Notes under the pieces: generated by a model
What the model was told of the DNA's origin: nothing
Database searches by the model: none
The model's input: the letters and a program-made list of their open reading frames with translations, nothing else
DNA from: an uncultured Campylobacter sp.
GTDB lineage: Bacteria; Campylobacterota; Campylobacteria; Campylobacterales; Campylobacteraceae
NCBI RefSeq assembly: GCF_938002845.1
Contig: NZ_CALKZP010000050.1
Coordinates: 98,800 to 162,799, forward strand
Direction: 5' to 3'
Length of the DNA stretch: 64,000 bases
Shown: positions 1-9,065 of the stretch, in pieces
How positions within the stretch are numbered: position 1 is the first letter of the stretch
How the letters are laid out: every line of letters begins with the position of its first letter
Made by a program: the position numbers and the translations under genes

Positions 1-21
1 AATCCTTAGCTCAATAGCTAA

Positions 22-2820
22 ATGCTCTATTATGAAGTTGCGGTTTTGGGCGCCAGCCTAAAGCCGCTTACTTATAGTTTAAATTTTAAAATCCCAGCTT
101 ATCAAATCGTATCCGTTCCCATAAAATCAAGTATCAAATCCGCCGTAATTCTGCGCGAGGTTGCAAAGCCGAGCTTCAAAACTAAGAAAATTTTAAAGAT
201 TTCGCAGCTTAAATTTACGCAGTTTCAAATTATACTAGCAAATTTTATAGCGCATTATTATGTTTGCGAAAAGGGCGTTGCATTCGGGATCTTTGAGCCT
301 TCAAGTGAGACGACGCAGAATTTGCGGAATTCGCAGGAGGATCCTACGACCGAGCGGAATTGCGCTTGCGAGCAAATTCCCGTTAGTGAGTTGGTCTCCG
401 CTTGCAAACAAGCTTCTACCCGCGAACAAAATTTTATTTTCGAGCAGGATTCCATCACCACACAAAATTCTACGCTCGATGGGAATTTTAATGCCACACA
501 CAATTCCGCCTCAATTCAAAATTCTGAATTGAGGAGGAATTCTACTACCGCAGAAAATTCTGTTACCGTCATAAATTCCGTCATCGCGCCAAATTCCATG
601 CAAAAGCAAAATTTAAAGCAGGCGCAAAATATTATCTCACAAAATTTGGCATCAAATTCTACCGCCGCACAGAATTCTATCCAAGAGAGGGACTTTGTCG
701 ATGAGCAAAATTCCGTTTCAATTCAAAATTCTACATTGGCTCAAAATCCCGCTACGACAATAAATTTTGTTGCCGCCCTCGAGCCGACACACAAACAAAA
801 TTTCGCTATCGCGCAAAATTCGATCCAAGAGCGGGATTTTACTGAGAGAGAGAATTCTATTTCGATTCAAAATTCTACTTCAGCGCAAAATTCTGCCCTA
901 ATTCAAAATTTCGACACTACCGCGCAAAGCCCCATTTCGCAGCCGCTACCCCCGCTTCAAATAGGTAAAATTCCAAACCTCACCCCCGCGCAGGAGCAAG
1001 CGCGTAAATTTGCCGAAGCCAATGAGACGTCGCTGATTTTCGGCGATACGGGCAGCGGCAAGAGCGAAATTTATATCGCGCTGATCGCGCAGGCGCTCGC
1101 TGCGGGCAAACAGGCTCTGTTTTTGATGCCCGAGATTTCGCTAACACCGCAGATGACGAAGCGGCTACAGAGCTATTTCGGCGAGCGACTCGGCGTCTGG
1201 CACTCCAAAATTTCGCCCAAGAAAAAGCGTGAAATTTTAGAAAAATTTAACGCAGGCGAAATTCGGCTCATCGCGGGCGCCCGCTCAGCGCTGTTTTTGC
1301 CCTTTAGCGATCTGGGCCTCATCGTCGTGGATGAGGAGCACGACGACAGCTACAAATCCGCTGCCGCGCCGCGCCTAAATGCCCGCGACGCCGCAATTTT
1401 CGTCGGCAAGAAGCTTGGCATCCGCGTGGTTTTGGGCTCTGCGACGCCCGCGCTTAGCACCTACGCGAAGCAGCCGCACTTCCGCCTGCGCGGCACCTAC
1501 TTTAGCAGCGCCAAGCGCTTTATTTTCGACGAGAGCGAAACGGGGTTGAGTCCCAAAATTTTAACCGAGATCGGGCGCAGCTTAGATGCAGGCAAGCAGG
1601 CGGTCGTGTTTTTGCCGACGCGCGCGAACTACAAATATATGGTTTGCGAAAACTGCGGGCAGATCGTGCGCTGCCCGTTTTGCGCCGTCGGGATGAGCTA
1701 TCACGCGGACGCTGCAGCGCTGAAGTGCCATTACTGCGGCTTTAGCACGTTTTACAGGGCGTCTTGCGAAAACTGCGGCGGCGAGGTGATGCAGGCGCGC
1801 AAGATCGGCACGGGCGAGCTTGCGGCACAGCTTGCGGCGCGTTTCCCGAGCGCTCGCATCGCAAAATTTGATCGCGACGAGATCACCACGCAGCGCAAGC
1901 TAGAGGCGCTACTCAATAACTTCAACGCCCATAAAATCGACATTTTGGTAGGCACGCAGATGCTTAGTAAGGGGCACGATTACCACGGCGTGGATCTTGC
2001 GGTGATAATGGGGATTGACGAGCATCTGAGCTATCCCGATTTTAGGGCGCGCGAAAAGACGTTAGCGCTTGCGATGCAGGTGGCTGGCCGCGCGGGTCGC
2101 TCGGGGCAGGGCAGGGTCGTCATACAGACGCGCCAGAGCAGCTTTTTTAGGGATTATATCGAAAACTACGATGATTTTTTGCGCGACGAGGCGGAGTTTC
2201 GAGAGGGGCTCTATCCGCCGTATATGCGGCTTTTGCGCGTGCTGATCTCGCATAAAAATGAAAAGACGGCGAGCGAGATAATGAACGCCGCGCTTGAGCT
2301 TTTGCGCCGCAAACAGGCGGGAGATAGCGCGTTTGCATCGCGTGACGGGCTAGACGCTAGGAGAGCAAATTTAAGCGCTTTAAATTTACAAAATTCTGCG
2401 CAGCAGGACGGTAAACAGATGCCAAATTTTAAATTTCAAGGCTCGGATTTGCGCGAGAGTTATGTAAATTTAAGCTCCCAAAAAAACGCTTCAAATTTAA
2501 AAAATGCCGCGCAAATTTCAGCTTGCGACGAGGAAGCGGACAACGTGAATTTAAAGCCTGAAAGAAACGAGATCGCGCAAAATTTTATAAATTTAGCGGC
2601 CGAAAATACTGCCGAAAATTCCACTCAGTATTTGAAAGAGAAGGCGAGCGAGAGCTTTGAGATCATCGGCTACGGCAAGGCGGGCATCGCCTATATCGCG
2701 TCGAAATTTCGCTTTGAAATTCTGCTGCGCGCTAGCTCGCACGTGCCGCTAATCAACGCCGCGCGCGCGCTTGAGCATCTGCCCGTCGAAATCGATATGG
2801 ATCCCGTAAACTTCGGCTAG
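22..2820 (+). CDS. priA: Primosomal protein N' (replication restart helicase PriA) with two low-complexity insertions
   Basis: Superfamily 2 helicase that reloads the replisome at stalled forks. The N-terminal 3'-end-binding domain is residues 1 to about 92. Walker A GDTGSGKS is at 341-348, the DEEH box at 437-440, the four CxxC zinc pairs lie in about 542-586, and motifs GTQMLSKGHDY and VAGRAGRS follow. At 932 aa it is about 320 residues longer than Campylobacter PriA of roughly 610. The excess is an Asn/Ser/Gln-rich tract at about 94-313, at or near the winged-helix position, and a second tract at about 770-872 inside the C-terminal domain. An in-frame TAA directly before the ATG fixes the start. 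No clear ribosome site is visible. A different frame is open from base 2 to the TAA at about 60 and could be the 3' end of an upstream gene. Confidence 0.95.
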   Translation: MLYYEVAVLGASLKPLTYSLNFKIPAYQIVSVPIKSSIKSAVILREVAKPSFKTKKILKISQLKFTQFQIILANFIAHYYVCEKGVAFGIFEPSSETTQNLRNSQEDPTTERNCACEQIPVSELVSACKQASTREQNFIFEQDSITTQNSTLDGNFNATHNSASIQNSELRRNSTTAENSVTVINSVIAPNSMQKQNLKQAQNIISQNLASNSTAAQNSIQERDFVDEQNSVSIQNSTLAQNPATTINFVAALEPTHKQNFAIAQNSIQERDFTERENSISIQNSTSAQNSALIQNFDTTAQSPISQPLPPLQIGKIPNLTPAQEQARKFAEANETSLIFGDTGSGKSEIYIALIAQALAAGKQALFLMPEISLTPQMTKRLQSYFGERLGVWHSKISPKKKREILEKFNAGEIRLIAGARSALFLPFSDLGLIVVDEEHDDSYKSAAAPRLNARDAAIFVGKKLGIRVVLGSATPALSTYAKQPHFRLRGTYFSSAKRFIFDESETGLSPKILTEIGRSLDAGKQAVVFLPTRANYKYMVCENCGQIVRCPFCAVGMSYHADAAALKCHYCGFSTFYRASCENCGGEVMQARKIGTGELAAQLAARFPSARIAKFDRDEITTQRKLEALLNNFNAHKIDILVGTQMLSKGHDYHGVDLAVIMGIDEHLSYPDFRAREKTLALAMQVAGRAGRSGQGRVVIQTRQSSFFRDYIENYDDFLRDEAEFREGLYPPYMRLLRVLISHKNEKTASEIMNAALELLRRKQAGDSAFASRDGLDARRANLSALNLQNSAQQDGKQMPNFKFQGSDLRESYVNLSSQKNASNLKNAAQISACDEEADNVNLKPERNEIAQNFINLAAENTAENSTQYLKEKASESFEIIGYGKAGIAYIASKFRFEILLRASSHVPLINAARALEHLPVEIDMDPVNFG
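300..960 (+). repeat. Low-complexity in-frame insertion in priA (RAATTY cluster 1)
   Basis: It encodes a run of units of about 5-8 residues, mostly ending in Q/E-N-S or N-F. Each unit carries AAATTC, GAATTC or AAATTT. I counted 21 RAATTY words between 421 and 960, about one per 26 bases. Two 28-codon blocks, 667-750 and 811-894, are copies of each other (both start A-Q-N-S-I-Q-E-R-D-F) with many synonymous differences. The tract separates the DNA-binding domain from the helicase core. Confidence 0.85.
2320..2640 (+). repeat. Second low-complexity insertion in priA
   Basis: About 107 codons, rich in Asn, Leu, Ala and Gln and carrying repeated AAATTT and AAATTC words, lie between the helix ending in ELLRRK and the conserved C-terminal segment starting SFEIIGYGKAG. 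Removing this tract and the first insertion gives a PriA of usual length. Confidence 0.8.
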
Positions 2821-2939
2821 ACGGAGCTTTTAAAATTCGAGCGAAATTTTATTCATTGCGGACGCTTTTTTGCAGCGTTTGTTTGCGGAACGGGCTAAAA
2901 AAGAGTGGCAAAATTTCGGGCAAAATTTAAGGAGACGAT

Positions 2940-3863
2940 TTGAGCGATAATTTAGATGAGCTAAGAGAGGCCTTGCGCAGAAGGCGCGCGAAGGCGTCTT
3001 GCGGATCGCAGACAGATAGTGACAAGCCTGATGCTTGCGATCTAAATTTAAAACCAAATTTAAAGCTAGGCCGCTTGGAGCTTGCGGATGATAGCGCAGA
3101 AACATATACCGACAAGGACGCGAGCCTTTCGAGTAAGGATAATACCATAATCATAGATTATGACAGAGCCCCATTAATCATCACGGATCATCTATATCGC
3201 GATTACGTTAAATATCAATTCCCTGCGATGTGCTGCGTATTTTTAATATTTTTGTTTTTTGCCATCATCGTGGTGGGGCCGCCAGAGCTAGGCGTATTGC
3301 GAATGTTTATCCTAGTGCCCTTGCCGCTCATAGAGGCGGCTAGGCGCGAGGGCGAAGCATATTTCGTGATGACGAACTCTACCGTCGCGTATTATAAAAA
3401 GGGCGAAATTGTGAAATTTTTTGAGCTACAAAAGATCGGTGCGATGGCGGTTAGCTTCGATTGCAGATGGAGTTGGAGGCAGCAAATACCGTTAGCCCTT
3501 AAGATCGTTATCGCCGTTTGGGTTTTACTCGCGCTTAAGCTTGGCGGAGACGACGAAAGCGTGAGTGTTAATATTAGAAATATAGTTTGTATTTTTACTA
3601 TGGTACTTACCTTGCTTTACGGCTCTAAGATATTTATGCATCTACATAATGGCAGCCTCGGATTTTTCGGCATTCACGATCAGCTTGTGCTATATAAAGA
3701 AAACGCCAGCGTCGATATAATGAATATTTTGATGGCAAACAAAGATGAATATGTGCAGCTACGAGAGTATTTCTTAGCCGTGCTAAATGTCGATATAGAC
3801 GAGCTGCGGCGCACGATGTCGGTTTTCGATGAAAAGATAGAATTTAAGAAATTTAAATTCTAA
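2940..3863 (+). CDS. Unknown multi-pass membrane protein, family A
   Basis: Function not recognised. TTG start seven bases after AAGGAG. It begins with a charged helix (LDELREALRRRRAK), then a variable hydrophilic stretch to about residue 75, then hydrophobic segments near 95-130, 185-205 and 215-235, and ends with a signature REYFLAVLNVDIDELRR. The same charged N-terminal helix and C-terminal YFL-x-NIDxxxx signature occur in the proteins at 32657-33394 and 33571-34545, so the three form one paralogous family. It follows priA after a 119-base gap and may be transcribed with it. Confidence 0.8.
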   Translation: MSDNLDELREALRRRRAKASCGSQTDSDKPDACDLNLKPNLKLGRLELADDSAETYTDKDASLSSKDNTIIIDYDRAPLIITDHLYRDYVKYQFPAMCCVFLIFLFFAIIVVGPPELGVLRMFILVPLPLIEAARREGEAYFVMTNSTVAYYKKGEIVKFFELQKIGAMAVSFDCRWSWRQQIPLALKIVIAVWVLLALKLGGDDESVSVNIRNIVCIFTMVLTLLYGSKIFMHLHNGSLGFFGIHDQLVLYKENASVDIMNILMANKDEYVQLREYFLAVLNVDIDELRRTMSVFDEKIEFKKFKF

Positions 3864-4107
3864 ATCGGTGCGCTTGAGGGTTTGTCCGCAGGAACAAATA
3901 TAGACTCCGTGAGTATTGGCTAGGCGTGCAGTTAAGCGAATTTTATTCACCTAAATTTTGCTCGCGTAATTTACATGATACGACGATAAATTTTACGTCT
4001 TGTCGTTCTTATATCCGATTAAAATCAAAATATAATATCAAATTGCAGCGTTTTAATCTTAACGGGATATAATAAGTCATCGCTCTTTTTGAAAGAGGCA
4101 AAACTAT

Positions 4108-4689
4108 TTGCACCGATATAGAGCATATAAAGGCAACGATTTGAAAAAACTACTTAGAAATTTTATGATTTTTGCGGGTTTTATCTTTATGTTATACACC
4201 TCCTATTTTCTATATTTTTATTCCAAAAGAGCCGAATATGCGGCTATTTTATTGCAGAAGGCGCTTAGGTATGAAGAGGAATTTTTTACTGAGAAAACAC
4301 AAAATTTAGACCCGTCTGAGCAAACCAAGCTAAGGCATGAGTTTGAAAAAGAGAAATTAAAACTAGAAAAATATTGCAGCGATGCCATAATAAACGGCGA
4401 AAATGGTTATTGCAAGGTTTATTACAACCTCGATTTCGACTATATCCATTTTTACGACGGGCGAAATCAAGATATCGCGCTGGGCTACGACTTTGATAAC
4501 GAAAGCATCGAGTTTTATAAAAAGCTATCAGATCACTATGATTACAAAGGCAAAAAATGCAGATCGCGCAGAGTGTATAGCGAGCACCATGCGACATTTG
4601 CTATTGATAATTTTGAGTATGCGACGTTTTGGTTGGGAGATCATGGCGAATTTACCCTAAAAGATCCATATATTCATGAATGTGAATAA
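4108..4689 (+). CDS. Unknown single-pass membrane or exported protein
   Basis: 193 aa, TTG start with a GAAAGAGG-type ribosome site upstream. A second TTG at 4141 is an alternative that would place the membrane segment closer to the N terminus. One hydrophobic segment (about residues 18-38) is followed by a charged region likely outside the cytoplasm and rich in Tyr, Asp and Lys. Two Cys (YCSDAIINGENGYC) sit about 12 residues apart and could form a disulfide in the periplasm. No family recognised. It lies in a run of three similar-sized anchored proteins (4108-6223). Confidence 0.65.
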   Translation: MHRYRAYKGNDLKKLLRNFMIFAGFIFMLYTSYFLYFYSKRAEYAAILLQKALRYEEEFFTEKTQNLDPSEQTKLRHEFEKEKLKLEKYCSDAIINGENGYCKVYYNLDFDYIHFYDGRNQDIALGYDFDNESIEFYKKLSDHYDYKGKKCRSRRVYSEHHATFAIDNFEYATFWLGDHGEFTLKDPYIHECE

Positions 4690-4748
4690 AATCTATTATG
4701 CTTAAAGCGAAAGGATAAATCCGCTAAAATGCCTATAAATGGAGCAAT

Positions 4749-5363
4749 ATGAGAGTATTAAAATTTATTTTTATAATAGCGGCGTCTATTTTGTTTTGTT
4801 ATGTGGCGGAGGAGCTTATAAATTATTTGATAATTAAGCCGCGCATTCCTATGGAATTTACCGATATAAATTTAACTAAAGCCGGCAATAAAGCGGAATT
4901 ATATATAAATAACAAAGATGATAAAATTTGTAGATATTTTACTTTGGATTTTGTCTCATACGATTACGATAGAGATATGAAGCTCTTGGATGATGAGTTC
5001 GCAAATACGTATATAGGAGGGGAATACGACGTGAACGAAACGCTGCTGCGCGGTACCAAAATACCGCTAAGTCTAAAGATATACAAAATAGATAATGAGC
5101 CGAATAAATTTGGACGCGGAAAGGAGTATTTTTATTATAAGTTAAAACCCGTGTTTGCAGAGGCGAGGAATTTACGCCCCGCGTATATGCAAACGAGTAT
5201 TTATAGGGGCGAGAAACACTATGACGCATATAGTGCGACGATCGCCTGCACGCCCTTACAAAAAGGTATGTATAAGGTAGAACTAGAGAATTTACAAGAT
5301 TTGCCTATTTTTTCGAATGTAAAAATTTATTTTACTACGAAAGATAGCGGTCTTAAATATTAA
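4749..5363 (+). CDS. Unknown exported or membrane-anchored protein
   Basis: 204 aa, ATG start preceded by GGAGCAAT. The N-terminal hydrophobic stretch FIFIIAASILFCYVAEELI is a signal anchor or uncleaved signal. The rest is hydrophilic, with alternating beta-type patterns and few Cys. It starts 59 bases after the preceding gene on the same strand. I do not recognise the family. The fold may be a periplasmic beta domain, but this is only an impression from residue patterns. Confidence 0.65.
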   Translation: MRVLKFIFIIAASILFCYVAEELINYLIIKPRIPMEFTDINLTKAGNKAELYINNKDDKICRYFTLDFVSYDYDRDMKLLDDEFANTYIGGEYDVNETLLRGTKIPLSLKIYKIDNEPNKFGRGKEYFYYKLKPVFAEARNLRPAYMQTSIYRGEKHYDAYSATIACTPLQKGMYKVELENLQDLPIFSNVKIYFTTKDSGLKY

Positions 5364-5653
5364 GAAGGCCGCAAGAAAAGGTATTTGATAATTGCGATGT
5401 AGAAGCTAGCTCGTACAAACCTTTGTTTCTAGGCTTTTTATTTCGCGTTTGTAATAAAAATATTAAGCAGCATTTAATCCGCCGCACAATACAATACATC
5501 AATGTATCGTTCGAAATTTAATGAAAGTGCAGTTGGATTTTGTACGCTCATTCGCACTTTGTGGGTATCGAGGGTAGCCGTTAAGTCTAAGTACCGAACT
5601 TGCGATAGCGTGCGCTTTTTGGGCTGCCATCTATGTTTATTTAAAGGAACATA

Positions 5654-6223
5654 ATGAAAAATCCGCTTCGTTACGTGGATTATTGTAATGATTTAATAAA
5701 ATTCGGCTTTGCTAAAAAGCATAATTTTTTAGCTATGATTGCCGTATTTTCTATGGTTCTTATGCCTATATGTTTTTTGGCCGCTTATGCAGTTGTACCC
5801 AGTGAGAAGTCCTTACAGAATCCATATATTTTCTCCGGAACAGTAGAGAAATTTTTTAGATTTCATAGTTATAAAAGCGGTAATGGTTGCAAGATATCTG
5901 TAGCGGGAAATGGCAAAATCTTTTCTTGGGAATTTATCGATTTTCATATTGATACAAACAAATACGACTATGAAGAAAAATACTTTTGTGATTTTATATT
6001 TAGTAGATACATTAATAATAAATGCGTAATCTTAAAAATGATAAATCTTCATATCGTAGAATTTGGAGATTGTGATAATAAAGTAATCATCGAAGTTGAT
6101 CTTAGGCAAAATTTCTTTGAACAAAAACTCTTTTTATTCAGCGGAATTATCTTGGCGCTAGTTTTATTTTTTACATTTTTTCAACTAAATAAAGCATATA
6201 AAAATTCATTAAAAGGGGCATAA
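5654..6223 (+). CDS. Unknown two-pass membrane protein
   Basis: 189 aa, ATG start after AAAGGAAC. One hydrophobic helix lies at about residues 25-48 and a second at about 158-178, framing a roughly 110-residue loop predicted to be periplasmic, with a short C-terminal tail. Base composition is more AT-rich than the flanking enzyme genes, like the other unknown genes in 4.1-6.2 kb. A 25-codon ORF starts just after it at 6226 behind AAAAGGGG; I do not call it. Function unknown. Confidence 0.65.
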   Translation: MKNPLRYVDYCNDLIKFGFAKKHNFLAMIAVFSMVLMPICFLAAYAVVPSEKSLQNPYIFSGTVEKFFRFHSYKSGNGCKISVAGNGKIFSWEFIDFHIDTNKYDYEEKYFCDFIFSRYINNKCVILKMINLHIVEFGDCDNKVIIEVDLRQNFFEQKLFLFSGIILALVLFFTFFQLNKAYKNSLKGA

Positions 6224-6437
6224 ATATGTCGTATAACGTTTCCGCAATATCTGATGCGATAAGAATTCTACTTAAAAATACGCGCAGGAATTCATTCTGC
6301 TAACGTCAAATAAACTTTTTCAATATATCGCAAAATTTTTCTCACTCATGCCTCGACACTTCAAATTTATTGCTCGAATATAAACTTTACTTCGTGATCC
6401 ATATAGAGCTTACCGCGCAGCTTGCTATCCGCAGCGC

Positions 6438-7067
6438 TTACTCCTCGCTTTCATCCGTTCGTACGATCAGGCTTTTTGGAAGGCGGAATTTCTCGATGAT
6501 CTCACATTCTTTGGCGCGCATCTGTCCGTCGTCGCTCTCGTGGTCGTAACCTAGCACGTGCAGCAGACCGTGCGTAAAAAGTAGCGCCGTCTCGTCATCC
6601 CTGCCGTGCCCTAGCTGCGCGGCTTTCAGCTCTACGAGGTCTAAATTTATCACGACCGAGCCGAGTAGCGCGGGGGCGAAATTTTCGCCGCCAAAATTCT
6701 CATTTTTAAAATTTTCATCGCCAGGACTTTCGCCCTCGGAATTTTCAGGATTTATGGTATTGGAATTTTCGCTCACAGAATTCGCGGCGTCTGTATTTTC
6801 ACTAGCAGAATTTGCAGCGTTTAGAATTTTGCCGCCGCTGTTTTCATGCGCGGAGCTCTCTTCGCTCAAATCCTCGCCGAAGCCCGCAAACGCCGCAGGA
6901 TCGAGCGGGAAACTCAGCACGTCGGTCGTCTTATCGATGCCGCGCGTTTGCGCGTTTAGCTGCCGCATCTCCTCGCCGCGCACGAAAATTAGCTCGACGC
7001 TCCCGCCGCCCAGCTCCGCCGCGATAGCGTCCAAAATTTCGGGATAGGGCTGCTCGCAAAGTATCAT
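6438..7067 (-). CDS. ybeY: Endoribonuclease YbeY (16S rRNA 3' maturation) with insertion
   Basis: Zinc-dependent endoribonuclease acting in 16S rRNA processing and ribosome quality control. The signature [11 protein letters not shown] (His166, His170, His176) supplies the three zinc ligands. The N-terminal half contains the conserved segment ending [10 protein letters not shown]. The family is normally about 140-150 residues; this protein is 209 because of an Asn/Ser/Glu-rich tract at about 64-132 between the FPLD segment and LLGSVVIN. The reading frame stays open through the tract. It is divergent from queC with a 54-base gap. Confidence 0.92.
   Translation of the reverse strand: MILCEQPYPEILDAIAAELGGGSVELIFVRGEEMRQLNAQTRGIDKTTDVLSFPLDPAAFAGFGEDLSEESSAHENSGGKILNAANSASENTDAANSVSENSNTINPENSEGESPGDENFKNENFGGENFAPALLGSVVINLDLVELKAAQLGHGRDDETALLFTHGLLHVLGYDHESDDGQMRAKECEIIEKFRLPKSLIVRTDESEE
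6671..6878 (-). repeat. Low-complexity insertion in ybeY (RAATTY cluster)
   Basis: About 68 codons of ENS/ANS/ENF units carrying AAATTC, GAATTC and AAATTT words. It lies in a loop between two conserved blocks of YbeY, so the catalytic core remains intact on both sides. Confidence 0.8.
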
Positions 7068-7121
7068 TTTTACCCCTCTTTTATAAAATTTTCGTATAAT
7101 TTTAGCAAAAAAAGGACGAAA

Positions 7122-8297
7122 ATGAGAGCTTTATGCGTGATCAGCGGCGGCATGGATAGCGCGACCTGCGCCTATATCGCAAAGCGCGAAGGTTACGAGA
7201 TCGTGGCGCTGCACTTTGATTATAATCAGCGCACGATGGACAAGGAGCGCGAGTGCTTCAGTAAAATTTGCGACGATTTGGGGGTCGCAAAGAGGTTCGT
7301 TTTAGACGCTCGCTTCATCGCGCAAATCGGCGGAAGCGCCCTTACGGACGGTACTTTGCCGATCAGAAAGGGTGCTGCGGAGCTTTGCGGCGCAACAAAT
7401 ACTACCGGCACCGAGATTGACAGCGCGGCAAATTCCAAGAGTGCCGAGCTCGGAGAGCTAAATTTTATCGAGACAAATTCCGCCGCCGAACTATACGAGC
7501 AAAATTCTATCGCGGCAAATTATATTAATGCCGAGATTGGCGGGCAAAATTTTACCGAGGCAAATTTTTTGACGAGCCCCGCGGGCGCTACGCTCGCCGT
7601 AGATTCGGCGCGAGACAGCTGCGTGCAGAGCGGTGAAATTTTAATTCAAGACGCTGAAATTTTACTAGGGGGCGATGAGCCTTCGCCGCAAGGCGGTAAA
7701 ATTTTAGCTCGCGACGACAAAATCCCGTCGCAGGGCAGCAAAATTCTGGTTCAAGAAGGTGAAATTTTATCTCAAAGCGGAGCCGGGCCGCAAGAGGGCG
7801 ATAAAATTTCATCGAAGCGCGCAGAGGGTGAAATTTCATCGCAAAGCCAAAGCGATAAAATTTCACCGCCAAGCGGCGAGAGCGTGTTTTCGGATCTGCC
7901 GAGCACCTACGTGCCGTTTCGCAACGGCGTGTTTTTGAGCATCGCCGCCGCCCTTGCCGAGAAGGAGCGCTGCGACGCGATCTTCATCGGCGTGGTGCAG
8001 GAGGACAGTAGCGGCTACCCCGACTGCAGCGCGGGCTTCATCGGCGCGTTTGAGCGAGCGCTTGAGCTGGGCACGAGCCGCGACTTTCATCCGCGCATCA
8101 AAACCCCGCTCGTGCACCTTAGCAAGGCGCAGATTGTCTCGTTAGCGCTTAAAATCGGCGTACCGCTAGAGCTTACGTGGAGCTGCTACGAGCGCGAGGA
8201 CGCTGCGTGCGGGCTTTGCGACAGCTGCTTGCTGCGGCTTAAAGGCTTTGCGGGCGCCTGCGCGAAGGATAAAATCCCCTATGCGATAGAAGTTTAG
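7122..8297 (+). CDS. queC: 7-cyano-7-deazaguanine synthase QueC with large insertion
   Basis: Converts 7-carboxy-7-deazaguanine to preQ0 using ATP and ammonia, in the queuosine tRNA pathway. The PP-loop SGGMDSA is at residues 8-14. The C-terminal part has the conserved [11 protein letters not shown] (from about 259), SSGYPDC and the zinc cluster C-x7-CGLCDSC. The family is about 220-230 aa; this one is 391. The extra residues (about 88-255) form a low-complexity block, first Asn/Ser-rich, then a repeated G-E-I-L / D-K-I-S pattern. Start ATG follows AAAAAAGGACGAAA. It diverges from ybeY. Confidence 0.93.
   Translation: MRALCVISGGMDSATCAYIAKREGYEIVALHFDYNQRTMDKERECFSKICDDLGVAKRFVLDARFIAQIGGSALTDGTLPIRKGAAELCGATNTTGTEIDSAANSKSAELGELNFIETNSAAELYEQNSIAANYINAEIGGQNFTEANFLTSPAGATLAVDSARDSCVQSGEILIQDAEILLGGDEPSPQGGKILARDDKIPSQGSKILVQEGEILSQSGAGPQEGDKISSKRAEGEISSQSQSDKISPPSGESVFSDLPSTYVPFRNGVFLSIAAALAEKERCDAIFIGVVQEDSSGYPDCSAGFIGAFERALELGTSRDFHPRIKTPLVHLSKAQIVSLALKIGVPLELTWSCYEREDAACGLCDSCLLRLKGFAGACAKDKIPYAIEV
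7383..7890 (+). repeat. Low-complexity insertion in queC, RAATTY read in two frames
   Basis: By hand I count 14 RAATTY words between about 7430 and 7870. In the first half the word is read as xN[S/F]; in the second half the same word is read as [E/K]-I-[L/S] (GAA-ATT-TTA, AAA-ATT-TCA). The change of frame with the same DNA word shows that the nucleotide word, not a peptide motif, is repeated. Confidence 0.85.
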
Positions 8298-8617
8298 GTA
8301 CACCGCGGCGAAATTTACCGAGCCCGCATAGCTCGGCGCGTCATTGCAGCACCTGATATACGCGGGTTTTGAATGCGTAGCGCCATATGATTTGCGGCTA
8401 GATTTAAACGTGCGGCGGCCTGCACTTTGGCGCGCGCCGAGCTGTGGCTGTAAATTTAAACTGCGCTTCGGAATTTGAAAAATTTTAATGCGAGCGTTGC
8501 ATGCGGTTTGAGGCGAAAATCAATTATAAATTTAACCCTACGATATATTTATTAGCGCATAGGCGGATATAAACATATCGTAGTATAATCCGAGAATTAA
8601 ATTTTAAGGAGGAGAGA
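8298..8617 (+). promoter_or_regulatory. Spacer with dyad and -10 box upstream of the 8618/9066 pair
   Basis: No gene seen in 8298-8530. A 9-base inverted repeat, CTACGATAT (8538-8546) and ATATCGTAG (8575-8583), ends exactly at a TATAAT box (8584-8589). A strong AAGGAGG (8606-8612) precedes the ATG at 8618. The dyad touching the -10 looks like an operator, so this pair is probably regulated on its own. The regulator is unknown. Confidence 0.55.
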
Positions 8618-9064
8618 ATGGCGTTTGAAAATGCTATCATCACTAAAAAGGATGATGAAAAGTACGGGTTGAGTAAAATTTTTTATCAATATAGTCCGTA
8701 TTATGAAGAACTACCTAGAAATTTTGTTGTTGATAGACAAAAAGATATTTGGTTTCTTTTAATTAAAAGACTACCAAATGAAGGGTATGATTATGGTTAT
8801 GGGAGCAAAAAGCTATGGAGGCTTTATATTCAAGGAAATAATTTAGATATTCTTTTGGACTACGAATATGATCAAGAAGTGGATGGACGCAAATTTCAAA
8901 GGGTGTGGAAAATTATCGAGGTAAATGTTATAAATTCTATTATTCCAGATAATGAAGTTATTAAAATATTGAGAGATATTTTGATTGATTTTAAATTTAG
9001 ACCAGGCTGGGAGGATAAGGATGATTTTAGTGTAGCGTTAATAGATGTAAGAAAGGAAAAATAA
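8618..9064 (+). CDS. Unknown cytoplasmic protein, paralogue 1 of an adjacent pair
   Basis: 148 aa without signal or membrane segment. It begins MAFENAIITKKDDEKYGL and has the core VVDRQKDIWFLLI; the next gene has the same opening and VIDRQRDIWFIFV. The two are clearly diverged tandem copies. Acidic, single-domain, cytosolic. Adjacent small duplicated proteins with a DIWF-type core resemble orphan immunity proteins of contact-dependent toxin systems in size and arrangement, but no toxin gene is present and I do not recognise the family, so no function is assigned. Confidence 0.75.
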   Translation: MAFENAIITKKDDEKYGLSKIFYQYSPYYEELPRNFVVDRQKDIWFLLIKRLPNEGYDYGYGSKKLWRLYIQGNNLDILLDYEYDQEVDGRKFQRVWKIIEVNVINSIIPDNEVIKILRDILIDFKFRPGWEDKDDFSVALIDVRKEK

Positions 9065-9065
9065 A

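Noticed and set aside
258..532. Several ORFs of 66-90 codons on both strands within the priA tract
   Set aside because: Other-frame readings of the low-complexity insertion, without ribosome sites.
6226..6303. 25-codon ORF behind AAAAGGGG after the two-pass membrane gene
   Set aside because: Good ribosome site but very short and with no recognisable features; kept only as a note.
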